Shown here one piece after another: positions 16,981-24,270 of a stretch of DNA of 34,005 nt (positions within the stretch are counted from its first letter, which is position 1; every line of letters begins with the position of its first letter). A program made the position numbers and the translations under genes. The notes below the pieces were generated by a model, which saw only the letters and a program-made list of their open reading frames with translations, did no database searches and was not told the origin of the DNA. The DNA is from Jeotgalibacillus salarius. GTDB taxonomy: Bacteria; Bacillota; Bacilli; Bacillales; Jeotgalibacillaceae. Where the stretch lies: contig NZ_SORX01000018.1 in the NCBI RefSeq assembly GCF_004405125.1, positions 1-34,005 on the forward strand, given 5' to 3'.

Positions 16981-17763
16981 ATGACGAAAACAATATTTAT
17001 TACCGGAGCAGGCACAGGCCTTGGCAGAGGTGCCGCTCTAGGCCTGGCGAAAAAAGGTCACCGTGTCATCGCAACAACAGAATTAACGGCCCAAAAGACT
17101 GACCTTTTAAGAGAAGCAGACAATCAGGGACTAGATATAGAAGTTTTTAAAATGGATATAACAAATCAACGCGATCTCGCTGAAATGACCAAATATGATT
17201 TCGACGTATTTGTTGCGAACGCAGCGATCAATGAAGGCGGTCCGCTTGGTGAAGTTCCGATGGATCGTTTCCGTGCCTTGTTTGAAGTAAATGTGTTTGC
17301 GACACTGGAATCTGCACAGCTCGCTGCACAGAAACTTGTTAAAAAAGGAAGCGGAAAAATTATTTTCATGAGTTCAATGGCAGGAATCTCTGCGACACCG
17401 TATGTAGGACCGTACACGGCAACCAAACATGCACTGGAAGGCATTGCTCAAACAATGAAAGCAGAGCTTGAAGAGTTTGGTGTCCAGGTAGCAACGATTA
17501 ACCCGGGTCCATTCGCAACAGGCTTTAACAAACGCAGTGCGGAAGAAAAGTGGAAATGGTATAACGAGGACCAGCACTTCACGCGAAAAGAAGATATGAT
17601 TGAACAGGAAGAAGGGTTACAGGAATTTGATCCGGAAGATATGATCGAAAAGATGATTGAAATCATTCCTGCCGACCACCACAAATTCCGAACCGTCTAT
17701 CCACAGGAAACGGAAGACCAATTAAAACAAACGCAAAAAGAACGATGGGATATGGAGATTTAA
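16981..17763 (+). CDS. SDR-family oxidoreductase
   Basis: A 260-residue classical short-chain dehydrogenase/reductase using NAD(P)H. It has the nucleotide-binding motif TGAGTGLG at residues 8-15, the NAA structural motif, and the catalytic triad Ser132, Tyr145 and Lys149 (SSMAG, YTATK), followed by NPGPFATGF. The start ATG has AGGAGGAAA upstream. The substrate cannot be read from sequence. The C-terminal third is acidic and longer than in minimal SDRs. It is monocistronic, with its own terminator. Confidence 0.9.
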   Translation: MTKTIFITGAGTGLGRGAALGLAKKGHRVIATTELTAQKTDLLREADNQGLDIEVFKMDITNQRDLAEMTKYDFDVFVANAAINEGGPLGEVPMDRFRALFEVNVFATLESAQLAAQKLVKKGSGKIIFMSSMAGISATPYVGPYTATKHALEGIAQTMKAELEEFGVQVATINPGPFATGFNKRSAEEKWKWYNEDQHFTRKEDMIEQEEGLQEFDPEDMIEKMIEIIPADHHKFRTVYPQETEDQLKQTQKERWDMEI

Positions 17764-17771
17764 ACGATCTG

Positions 17772-17803
17772 GCAGCTGAGAAATCAATACTCAGCTGCTT
17801 TTT
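17772..17803 (+). terminator. Terminator after the SDR gene
   Basis: GCAGCTGAG pairs with CTCAGCTGC around AAATCAATA, followed by TTTTT. Confidence 0.9.
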
Positions 17804-17856
17804 CTGTGCGAAATGAAACGATCTCAGTTAAACTGTAGATATTAAACATTCGTTTT

Positions 17857-17969
17857 GTTAAAGTTCATTGTTGCCTTTGCACAGCTGGTGATTGGAACGT
17901 AAGGCGGTGACTCCTGCGGCAGGCCGCGGAAATCATCCGCCTGAAGTGGAGATCAACAGCCAACTTTTA
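17857..17969 (+). repeat. Dispersed Bacillales-type repeat, copy A (internally deleted)
   Basis: Begins GTTAAAGTTCATTGTTG, then CAGCTGGTGATTGGAACG, GGCGGTGACTCCTGCGGC, CCGCGGAAATCATCCGC, and ends GAGATCAACAGCCAAC. Its left and right ends form an imperfect inverted repeat. Compared with copy D (23979-24160) it lacks the GAGACCCCGCAG centre. It lies directly upstream of the HAD gene. Confidence 0.75.
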
Positions 17970-18002
17970 CAGAACCAAAACATGAAAAAGGTTGGATGAA
18001 TA

Positions 18003-18782
18003 ATGGAAAAAAGTATTATATTCTTTGATATAGACGGTACATTATTAAACCATGATAAAAAACTGCCCGCTTCAACAAAAGAGGCAATTTTTAAGCTTCA
18101 AAAACTTGGTCATGAAGTGGCAATTGCCACAGGACGTGCACCATTTATGTACGAGGATCTGAGAAAAGAATTGGGCATCCGCTCATTCATCAGCTATAAC
18201 GGTCAATATGTGGTGTTGAATGATGAAGTGATTTTTACAAATCCATTAAATGCTGAAGCGCTTGAGAAACTGACTGCTGCTGCAGTGGAAAATGAGCATC
18301 CGGTTGTTTACATGGATCACGAGGATATGAAAGCGAATGTACGTAAGCATGCATTTATCGAAGAAAGTATCGGAACTTTAAAAATCGGAATGGAGCCAAC
18401 TCACGATCCCGATTATCATGTAGATCGCCCACTTTATCAATCTCTCTTATTCTGTGAAAGAGGGGAAGAAAAGCAATACAGAGAAACGTTCAAAGATTTT
18501 GATTTCATCAGATGGCACGCTTATTCTGTAGACATTCTGCCAAAAGGCGGTTCCAAAGCTCAGGGCATTTCAAAAATGATAGATAAACTCGGTTATCCAC
18601 CAGCGCGTCAATTCGCATTTGGGGACGGGTTAAATGATATTGAGATGCTGACCAATGTGGAAAACAGTTTTGCGATGGGGAATGCGCTGGATAAAGTGAA
18701 GGCTTCTGCCAAATACGTTACAAAATCCGTAGAAGAAGACGGCATTTTGCACGGATTGAAAATGGCAGGGCTTTTAGAGTAA
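18003..18782 (+). CDS. Cof-type HAD-IIB phosphatase
   Basis: A 259-residue haloacid-dehalogenase-superfamily hydrolase, probably acting on sugar phosphates or other small phosphates in the cytoplasm. Motif I FFDIDGTLLN gives the nucleophile Asp9 and acid/base Asp11. Motif II is IATGR, Lys in LPKGGSKAQGI precedes the late motif, and motif IV FGDGLNDIEML has Asp208 and Asp212. The C2-type cap between motifs II and III fits subgroup IIB. Its closest relatives by memory are the YkrA-like proteins of Bacillus. The ribosome site (AAAGGTTGG) is moderate. The 5' region contains repeat copy A. Confidence 0.9.
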   Translation: MEKSIIFFDIDGTLLNHDKKLPASTKEAIFKLQKLGHEVAIATGRAPFMYEDLRKELGIRSFISYNGQYVVLNDEVIFTNPLNAEALEKLTAAAVENEHPVVYMDHEDMKANVRKHAFIEESIGTLKIGMEPTHDPDYHVDRPLYQSLLFCERGEEKQYRETFKDFDFIRWHAYSVDILPKGGSKAQGISKMIDKLGYPPARQFAFGDGLNDIEMLTNVENSFAMGNALDKVKASAKYVTKSVEEDGILHGLKMAGLLE

Positions 18783-18819
18783 AAAAACATGCGGTGCAGG
18801 CGTGCACCGCATGTTTTTT
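18781..18819. terminator. Strong terminator after the HAD gene
   Basis: ACATGCGGTGCA pairs perfectly with TGCACCGCATGT around GGCG, preceded by seven A's and followed by six T's, so it can act in both directions. Confidence 0.95.
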
Positions 18820-18862
18820 CATTGTAAATATTAATGAGGTTAAGGTAGTTCTTTTTACACTA

Positions 18863-18977
18863 TTCTAAGAAACAAGGCGTTATTTCTAAGAACGTTAGAT
18901 ATTTTTCTGCGAACCATGATATAGATTCTGAGAACACTCCATGTTTATCTGAGAACACATACCATTTTTCCACGAAC
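18863..18977. repeat. Six-unit array of a TTCnnnGAA dyad at an exact 21-bp period
   Basis: Units start at 18863, 18884, 18905, 18926, 18947 and 18968. They read TTCTAAGAA, TTCTAAGAAC, TTCTGCGAAC, TTCTGAGAAC, ATCTGAGAAC and TTCCACGAAC. Each is a short dyad (TTC-nnn-GAA) and the 11-12 bases between units are not conserved. A 21-bp step is two helical turns, putting every motif on one DNA face. It lies between the HAD terminator and the 3' end of the convergent marR gene, so it is not a promoter array. On the minus strand one repeat frame contains a stop, which argues against coding repeats. Confidence 0.85.
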
Positions 18978-18988
18978 CACATTAAACC

Positions 18989-19432
18989 TCAGTCCTCACT
19001 CGACCAGTACACCTTCACAGATTCATTAAACTTCTTCAATAAAACTCCAAACTGTTCACGTTCTTCTTCAGTCCAATCTACAAGGAGCTCATCTACTTTT
19101 TCTCGTCTGACTTTTTGATATTCAGTCATTTCACGCTGGCCTTCTTCAGTAATTTCGTATAAGTATGATCTCTTATCCTGAGCAAGGGGGGTTTTTTTCA
19201 CATAGCCCTTCTGATCAAGTGAAGCAGCCTGCCTGCTGACTGTAGATATATCGAGCTGTAGTTCTTCGGCAAGCCCTTTTACTCCTGCAGGGCCGTGGGT
19301 GGAAATCTGATAAAGAAGCAGGTACGCTGCTCTGACCAGGTTTTCTTCTCTTTTACTTCTTGCAACAGAAGCAATTCTTCTTGAAAGCACAGCCATTTCT
19401 AATTCAATTTGTGCTAAAGACTTTTCCTTCAT
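18989..19432 (-). CDS. MarR-family transcriptional regulator
   Basis: A 147-residue winged-helix repressor. The HTH and wing occupy about residues 50-85: VKGLAEELQLDISTVSRQAASLDQKGYVKKT, then DKRSYLYEITEEG as the wing. Dimerisation helices lie at both ends. Two ATGs are close: 19438 and 19432. The second has GGCGG about eight bases upstream, so it is preferred. It is divergent from an MFS drug exporter, and the shared intergenic region has a TTGTATGATACAA dyad on the exporter promoter. It should repress itself and the exporter until a hydrophobic or phenolic ligand binds (family-based inference). Confidence 0.92.
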   Translation of the reverse strand: MKEKSLAQIELEMAVLSRRIASVARSKREENLVRAAYLLLYQISTHGPAGVKGLAEELQLDISTVSRQAASLDQKGYVKKTPLAQDKRSYLYEITEEGQREMTEYQKVRREKVDELLVDWTEEEREQFGVLLKKFNESVKVYWSSED

Positions 19433-19485
19433 CGTCATACCGCCTTCGTATCATTTCTAAAAGCAAAGTGCTTGCCCCTTAATAG

Positions 19486-19515
19486 TTGTATGATACAATC
19501 ATATAGTTGTATAAT
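19486..19515 (+). promoter_or_regulatory. MarR-type operator on the MFS promoter
   Basis: TTGTAT-G-ATACAA (19486-19498) is a perfect dyad. Its left arm doubles as a -35 (TTGTAT), and TATAAT lies at 19510-19515 after an 18-base spacer. A second half-site-like TTGTATAATGCAA overlaps the -10. Binding here would block the exporter promoter and probably the divergent marR promoter. Confidence 0.75.
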
Positions 19516-19568
19516 GCAAATACTTAATTCGTTAATCGAAGAAATTTATAAATGAAAGAAGGATTTAT

Positions 19569-20993
19569 ATGAGTTCAAAGGATCAGGCCAGGGGTGCTGG
19601 AATAAATAAAATTCCACTGCTGATTGTGTTAATTTCAGGTGCGTTCGTTGCAATCTTAAACCAGACACTTTTAGCCACAGCAATTCCTGTCATTATGGAA
19701 GATTTAGAACTGAATGCTTCTACTGCACAGTGGCTTCAGTCAATTTTTATGCTGGTAAATGGAATCATGATTCCGATTACGGCTTTTTTAATTGAACGTT
19801 TCACAACCAGAAGACTTTTCCTCACCGCCATGGGGCTGTTTGCTGTCGGTACACTTGTCTGTGCGATCGCCCCGAACTTCGGCATATTACTGTCAGGGCG
19901 CGTACTTCAGGCATCTGGTGCCGGTATTATCATGCCTTTGATGCAAACGATTCTGTTTTTGATTTTCCCATTAGAAAAGCGGGGTCAGGCCATGGGAATG
20001 TTTGGACTTGTCATCGCATTTGCGCCGGCAATAGGACCTACATTATCCGGATGGATGGTTGATCAATTTCCATGGAGAAGCTTATTTTATATCATTCTTC
20101 CGGTTGTCATTATTGATATTATTGTTGCATATTTTATTTTGAAAAACGTAACAAAACAGACTTTCCCTAAAGTTGATCCGATCTCTATCGCACTATCAAC
20201 TCTGGGGTTCGGTGGTTTACTTTACGCATTCAGTACGGCAGGTAACAGCGGCTGGGCAAGCGCTCACGTATTGATTTCACTTGTAGTTGGCTTAATTGCA
20301 CTGCCGATTTTTATTACCAGACAGTCTAAATTAAAGCAGCCAATGCTAGAATTTAAAGTGTTCCGCAACAAAGTATTCACGATTACAACAATCATTGGAA
20401 TGGTTGTCTTTATTGCAATGATTGGCGGAGCAGTTGTACTGCCGCTTCTGATGCAGAACATGCTTGGATTTACTGCTTTTGAATCAGGTCTTATGCTGCT
20501 TCCGGGTGCGGTGCTGATGGGGTTAATGAATCCTGTGTCAGGTAAACTTTTTGATATGTTCGGTGCGAGATGGCTGGTGATTACCGGCATGGCGCTCTTA
20601 ACCATTACAACGTTTATGTTTACGAATTTAACTGTCGATACTACATTTACTTATCTCGCATCAGTAAATGCGGTTCGGATGTTTGGTTTGGCACTCGTCA
20701 TGATGCCTGCAACAACAGCTGGCTTGAACCAGCTGCCTGATAGTCTGATCCCTCATGGTACTGCAATGAACAATACCATGAGGCAGATCGCCGGTGCTGT
20801 CGGAACTGCGCTGCTGGTTACAGTGATGTCTACTGCAGCGATTCCATCAGAAGGAATGGAAGGTATGGTACATGGTGTGAACGTTTCATTCATTGTGGCA
20901 GGCATCACAGCATTGATCGGGTTGATACTTGCTTTCTTTGTAAAAACTAAAAAAGAAATGGATCAGGATATCGCAGACCAGAATCGTGCGTAA
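19569..20993 (+). CDS. MFS multidrug exporter, DHA2 (EmrB/QacA) type
   Basis: A 474-residue proton-coupled exporter with about 14 membrane helices. N-terminal LNQTLLATAIPVIMEDL is the typical opening of this family. GRVLQASGAGIIMPLMQTI contains the antiporter motif C, and AMGMFGLVIAFAPAIGPTLSGWMVDQFPWRSLFYI is the conserved helix 5-6 region. ATG 19569 has GAAGGA six bases upstream. It is divergent from the MarR gene and likely derepressed by that regulator's ligand. The substrate cannot be assigned from sequence. Confidence 0.92.
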   Translation: MSSKDQARGAGINKIPLLIVLISGAFVAILNQTLLATAIPVIMEDLELNASTAQWLQSIFMLVNGIMIPITAFLIERFTTRRLFLTAMGLFAVGTLVCAIAPNFGILLSGRVLQASGAGIIMPLMQTILFLIFPLEKRGQAMGMFGLVIAFAPAIGPTLSGWMVDQFPWRSLFYIILPVVIIDIIVAYFILKNVTKQTFPKVDPISIALSTLGFGGLLYAFSTAGNSGWASAHVLISLVVGLIALPIFITRQSKLKQPMLEFKVFRNKVFTITTIIGMVVFIAMIGGAVVLPLLMQNMLGFTAFESGLMLLPGAVLMGLMNPVSGKLFDMFGARWLVITGMALLTITTFMFTNLTVDTTFTYLASVNAVRMFGLALVMMPATTAGLNQLPDSLIPHGTAMNNTMRQIAGAVGTALLVTVMSTAAIPSEGMEGMVHGVNVSFIVAGITALIGLILAFFVKTKKEMDQDIADQNRA

Positions 20994-20998
20994 CAATG

Positions 20999-21031
20999 GA
21001 CAGTACTCATCAATGAGTGCTGTCTTCTTTT
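20999..21031 (+). terminator. Terminator after the MFS gene
   Basis: GACAGTACTCA pairs with TGAGTGCTGTC (one wobble or mismatch) around TCAA, followed by TTCTTTT. Confidence 0.88.
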
Positions 21032-21043
21032 GTTGCAGCTCTA

Positions 21044-21150
21044 GTAGAGTCAATTGTTGTTTCTGCACAGTTGGCGATTGGAGCGTAAGGCACTGAACTC
21101 CCTGCGCCTGGCTGTGGAAAACATAGGAGTGAAACGCAGTAAAAGCAATT
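21044..21150 (+). repeat. Dispersed Bacillales-type repeat, copy B (degenerate)
   Basis: CAATTGTTGTTTCTGCACAG, TTGGCGATTGGAGCGTAAGG and a reduced CTGTGGAAA segment align with the left and middle parts of copies A and D. The right end is eroded. It lies upstream of the YqcI/YcgG gene. Confidence 0.6.
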
Positions 21151-21254
21151 TGAGAGAGTAAGAAAATTACCCGTTATCTGTTTTAATTTGGAAACACGTT
21201 TTCACCTGGAAAAAAGGGGTAGAAACTAATAGAACATTTAATGGAGGCAATAAC

Positions 21255-21998
21255 ATGGTGTTAAAAAGTTCAGGTTTATTAACGAAAGAAGAGATGGAAA
21301 ATCACGAAAAGCTCCCGGAGTGGCTGATAAAAGAATATAAGACGTTCGAAGAGACTGTGTTGGATCCGACTTTCCCCTGCTACTTTGGCATGAAAGGCCA
21401 GCGCAAAGGAGAACTTCGCTACGCATACATATCGCAGGAAGACTGGACGAATTTGCCTCAGGCAGTCGGAGAATTTCTGACACTGTTTAATGAAGCGACA
21501 AAGATTAAGCATGGACTGTTTATTTTCGTTGAACCTTTTGAAGAAGAGGGAGAGTTGGAAGATTATCGTGCACAATTCTGGGAAATTATTCAGTATCTCC
21601 ACGACATGGATGATACAGAGTGGCCGGAAGAGCATCCGAGGGATCCTGAACATTTTCTGTGGGATTTTCATTTTAAAGGTGAACCGATATTTGTATTTGG
21701 GAATACACCTGCTTATAAACAGAGAAAAACACGTGATCTTGGAAACAGCATGGTACTGGGCTTCCAGCCGCGTGCGATTTTTCAGGGACTCGAAGGCACT
21801 GAAAAAGGCGGAGTGATGTCACGTGAAAAAGTCCGTGAACGCGTCGAGAAGTGGGACCAGCTTCCGAAGCATCCTGATATCAGTCATTACGGAGATCCTG
21901 ATCACAATGAATGGAAACAGTCGTTTATCGGAGATGACATCGAGCCGATTACAGGAAAATGTCCATTTATTCATAAAGAGATGAAGGTTCATTCATAA
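21255..21998 (+). CDS. YqcI/YcgG-family protein
   Basis: A 247-residue protein of the YqcI/YcgG family. Recognisable blocks are FPCYFGMKGQRKGELRYAY near residue 40, an acidic middle with HPRDPEHFLWDFHFKGEPIFVFGNTPAY, FQPRAIFQGLEG, and a C-terminal DDIEPITGKCPFIHK. Some members of this family (GntA- and DcsA-like) are, as I recall, haem-dependent hydroxylases of arginine, so an oxygenase role is possible. Candidate haem-contacting His/Cys residues exist, but I cannot assign them. ATG 21255 is preceded by ATGGAGGCAATAAC. It is monocistronic. Function in Bacillales is not established to my knowledge. Confidence 0.82.
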   Translation: MVLKSSGLLTKEEMENHEKLPEWLIKEYKTFEETVLDPTFPCYFGMKGQRKGELRYAYISQEDWTNLPQAVGEFLTLFNEATKIKHGLFIFVEPFEEEGELEDYRAQFWEIIQYLHDMDDTEWPEEHPRDPEHFLWDFHFKGEPIFVFGNTPAYKQRKTRDLGNSMVLGFQPRAIFQGLEGTEKGGVMSREKVRERVEKWDQLPKHPDISHYGDPDHNEWKQSFIGDDIEPITGKCPFIHKEMKVHS

Positions 21999-22004
21999 GA
22001 ATAA

Positions 22005-22037
22005 GAACAGTGAATATTAATTGTTCACTGTTTCTTT
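22005..22037 (+). terminator. Terminator after the YqcI/YcgG gene
   Basis: AACAGTGAA pairs with TTCACTGTT around TATTAATTG, followed by TCTTT. Confidence 0.8.
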
Positions 22038-22050
22038 AATTTTAAGCTTT

Positions 22051-22170
22051 GTTAAAGTTCAATGTTGTTTATGTATAGAGCTGGTGATTAGAGCGTATGT
22101 AGTTGACTCCTGTGACCGGAATGGACATGTAAAGCCTGATGACTCAGCGAACAGCCGCGAAAAGCATCCG
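22051..22170 (+). repeat. Dispersed Bacillales-type repeat, copy C (partial)
   Basis: GTTAAAGTTCAATGTTG, GAGCTGGTGATTAGAGCG and GTTGACTCCTG match the left part of the family, and AACAGCCGCGAAAAGCATCCGC matches the right half imperfectly. It ends just before the nnrD ribosome site, so it forms most of that gene's 5' region. Confidence 0.65.
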
Positions 22171-22193
22171 CAAACTTCAAAGGAGATGACAAG

Positions 22194-23021
22194 ATGAAAA
22201 AATGGAATAAAGATCATGTAATCAATACGCTGCCTGCTAGAAAACCTGATGCCCATAAAGGAACATATGGCACTGCTCTGATAGCTGCAGGAAGCAGGTT
22301 CATGCCTGGTGCAGCAGTATTATCTGCGCTCGCATGCATGAGAAGTGGAGTTGGAAAGCTTGAGATGGGCATAGAAGAATCAGTCATTCCTTATGTCATC
22401 CAGCATCTCCCTGAAACAACATTTGTGCCTGGTTTTTACGAAAGACTTCAGAACCTTCAACTGAATCAATACCGCGTTCTCGCTGCAGGTCCGGGTCGAG
22501 AGGCAGATGATGAAACTGAAACAACTGTGAAAGCTTTTTTGAAATCAGATGTTCCGGTGATTCTTGATGCAGGAGCTCTCAGTCAAAGAACGTATATTGA
22601 TCGTAAAGCACCCGTCATCCTGACACCACACCCGGGAGAATTCCTGCGTATTTCAGATATTTCAATGGAAGAACTTGAAGAAAACCAACAACAGGCGGTC
22701 ACGAAGTTTGCTGTTGAAACAGGTGTGACTCTTGTTCTAAAAGGTCAGCAGACAATCACCGCTTTTCCTGATGGCGATGTCTATATCAACACTTCGGGTA
22801 ACAGTGCACTCTCTAAAGGAGGAACCGGAGACACATTAACAGGTATGATTACGGGAATGTTATGCTGTCATGATGACTGGAAGCACGCGGTGTTAAACGC
22901 TGTTTATTTGCATGGAGCCTGTGCAGACGAATGGGAGAAGACCAGATCGGCGCATACGATGCTTGCACATGAGTTAAGTGATTTACTTCCGGAGGTATGG
23001 AAAAAGCATGAAGGAAATTGA
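22194..23021 (+). CDS. nnrD: ADP-dependent NAD(P)H-hydrate dehydratase NnrD
   Basis: This enzyme repairs hydrated NADH and NADPH, using ADP to drive dehydration of the S-epimer. The 275-residue protein is a ribokinase-fold member with HKGTYGTALIAAGSRFMPGAAVLSALACMRSGVGKL at the N terminus, ILDAGAL, ILTPHPGEF, LVLKGQQTI, and the nucleotide/catalytic block NSALSKGGTGDTLTG with Asp213. ATG 22194 follows AAAGGAGATGACAAG. The epimerase partner NnrE is not fused here, as is common in Bacillus. Its 5' region contains repeat copy C. Confidence 0.93.
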   Translation: MKKWNKDHVINTLPARKPDAHKGTYGTALIAAGSRFMPGAAVLSALACMRSGVGKLEMGIEESVIPYVIQHLPETTFVPGFYERLQNLQLNQYRVLAAGPGREADDETETTVKAFLKSDVPVILDAGALSQRTYIDRKAPVILTPHPGEFLRISDISMEELEENQQQAVTKFAVETGVTLVLKGQQTITAFPDGDVYINTSGNSALSKGGTGDTLTGMITGMLCCHDDWKHAVLNAVYLHGACADEWEKTRSAHTMLAHELSDLLPEVWKKHEGN

Positions 23022-23101
23022 GTAAATGAACAATTTGTGAAATGATGAACAAACTATTGCTTAATCTAATTTTATGCATTATTATAAAGGTATCAAATAA
23101 A

Positions 23102-23117
23102 TGTGAAATATTTCACA
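23102..23117. promoter_or_regulatory. Rex-type (or Fnr-type) operator upstream of the DoxX gene
   Basis: TGTGAAATATTTCACA is a perfect 16-bp palindrome. With flanks it matches the Gram-positive Rex consensus TTGTGAA-N4-TTCACAA at all but one position. It also satisfies the Fnr/Crp pattern TGTGA-N6-TCACA, so the regulator is not settled. A -10-like TTATAA lies about 15 bases upstream, placing the site where a repressor would block transcription. Confidence 0.75.
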
Positions 23118-23193
23118 AACAAAACGAGCAAAAAGCACTTATTTTTTTAACTGTTATTGTGAAAAGTTTCAAAAGAAAAAGGAGAGAATCAAG

Positions 23194-23691
23194 ATGGGTG
23201 AAAAATGGTGGAACGGAAAAGTGGCTGCAGGAATTTGGACAGTGTTGAGAGTATGGTTAGGTGTTCAATGGCTTCAGGCAGGATGGGGAAAAGTAACAGG
23301 AGAATTTGACGCAACAGGTTATCTGAATGGTGCAATTGCAAAAGCAGGAGGAGAGGCTCCGGTCGTAGCCGGCTGGTATGGCACATTCCTTGAAACAGTG
23401 GCGCTGCCGAACGCAGACATCTTTAATATACTGATACCCTGGGGAGAATTGTTTGTAGGATTAGGACTGATCGCAGGACTTCTTACAATGCCGGCATTAA
23501 TTGCAGGAGCGTTCATGAATCTTAACTTCCTGCTCGCGGGAACAATTAGCACTAACCCGGTATTATTAGCTGCAGCAGTTATTCTATTATTCGCAGGTTA
23601 TGGTGCGATCCGATACGGCCTGGATAGATGGGCAGCACCGGCAGCGAAAAAGAAAGTAACAAAAAGAACATTACGTGAAGCACACGCATAA
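23194..23691 (+). CDS. DoxX-family membrane protein
   Basis: A 165-residue four-helix membrane protein of the DoxX/TQO type. It reads WTVLRVWLGVQWLQAGWGKVTGEFDATGYL, an inner stretch WYGTFLETVALPN, then NILIPWGELFVGLGLIAGLLTMPALIAGAFMNLNFLLAGTISTNP and a last helix. It ends in a basic tail APAAKKKVTKRTLREAHA. DoxX relatives are linked to thiosulfate-quinone oxidoreduction and to redox or oxidative-stress complexes; the role here is unknown. ATG 23194 follows AAAAGGAGAGAATCAAG. The Rex/Fnr palindrome upstream supports a respiration- or NADH-linked role (inference). Confidence 0.88.
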   Translation: MGEKWWNGKVAAGIWTVLRVWLGVQWLQAGWGKVTGEFDATGYLNGAIAKAGGEAPVVAGWYGTFLETVALPNADIFNILIPWGELFVGLGLIAGLLTMPALIAGAFMNLNFLLAGTISTNPVLLAAAVILLFAGYGAIRYGLDRWAAPAAKKKVTKRTLREAHA

Positions 23692-23698
23692 TACAGAT

Positions 23699-23731
23699 AT
23701 CATCTGTTCTTCCGGAGCAGATGATTTTTTT
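23699..23731 (+). terminator. Terminator after the DoxX gene
   Basis: ATCATCTG pairs with CAGATGAT around an 11-base loop, followed by TTTTTTT. Confidence 0.9.
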
Positions 23732-23978
23732 ACGTTGGGGAAGATCCTGCTCAAAGCTAAGCAAATGAATCTTTAATCAGCCCCAGCACACCCGGACATT
23801 AACACAAGAGCGCCGGGTATTTGCACCGCGCCAGATGAGATCAGCGCAATATCTGCTGAAACATTAACAATTGCAATCTTTCAAGATCGTTCAATCATCT
23901 TTATTCATCTTTTAAATTAACTTTCATTCATTTCGTTCAACAAATTCATATGTACTCTTGCTCTTTTTAATTAGCTGT
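23732..23978. other. Intergenic region, with a short minus-strand open segment
   Basis: A hairpin-capable ACCCGG/CCGGGT pair spans about 23787-23820. From about 23885 down to 23777 the minus strand reads KIAIVNVSADIALISSGAVQIPGALVLMSGCAGAD to a stop, a protein-like stretch with no start or ribosome site. It is possibly the C-terminal remnant of a lost gene. Nothing else was recognised. Confidence 0.3.
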
Positions 23979-24160
23979 GTTAAAAACCAGTATTGTTACT
24001 GCATAGCTGGTGATTGTAGCAAAAGGGGGGCGACTCCAGCAGAAGAAGTCGGACAGGTGAGACCCCGCAGCGCGAAGCGCGAGGAGGCAGGGATGGCGCC
24101 ACAAAACGGCGCACCCATGCGGAAAAAGTCCCCCTGGAGCTACAATCAACAGCTAACTTA
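23979..24160 (+). repeat. Dispersed Bacillales-type repeat, copy D (most complete)
   Basis: Begins GTTAAAAACCAGTATTGTT. The left inverted end AGCTGGTGATTGTAGC (24005-24020) pairs with GCTACAATCAACAGCT (24139-24154) with one mismatch. The centre carries GACAGGTGAGACCCCGCAG, a GCGCGAAGCGCG hairpin, and GGATGGCGCC. This layout matches, from memory, a repeat common in intergenic DNA of Bacillaceae; I cannot give it a name. It encodes no protein and can fold into one long hairpin. Confidence 0.8.
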
Positions 24161-24270
24161 TACATAGCCTTTTAATTAATAAAATTCACATGGTATCTTT
24201 ACAACCGTGAACACTATCTCTACTATAAGATTAAGTTTAGATTATATATAGCAGGTGGAGGGATGGGTCC

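Noticed and set aside
18863-18977. CRISPR array
   Set aside because: The conserved motif is about 10 bases with 11-base gaps, far shorter than CRISPR repeats and spacers, and no cas genes are nearby.
23979-24160. Protein-coding frames of 60-69 codons across the repeat
   Set aside because: They arise from the GC-rich hairpin repeat on both strands, lack ribosome sites and are not protein-like.
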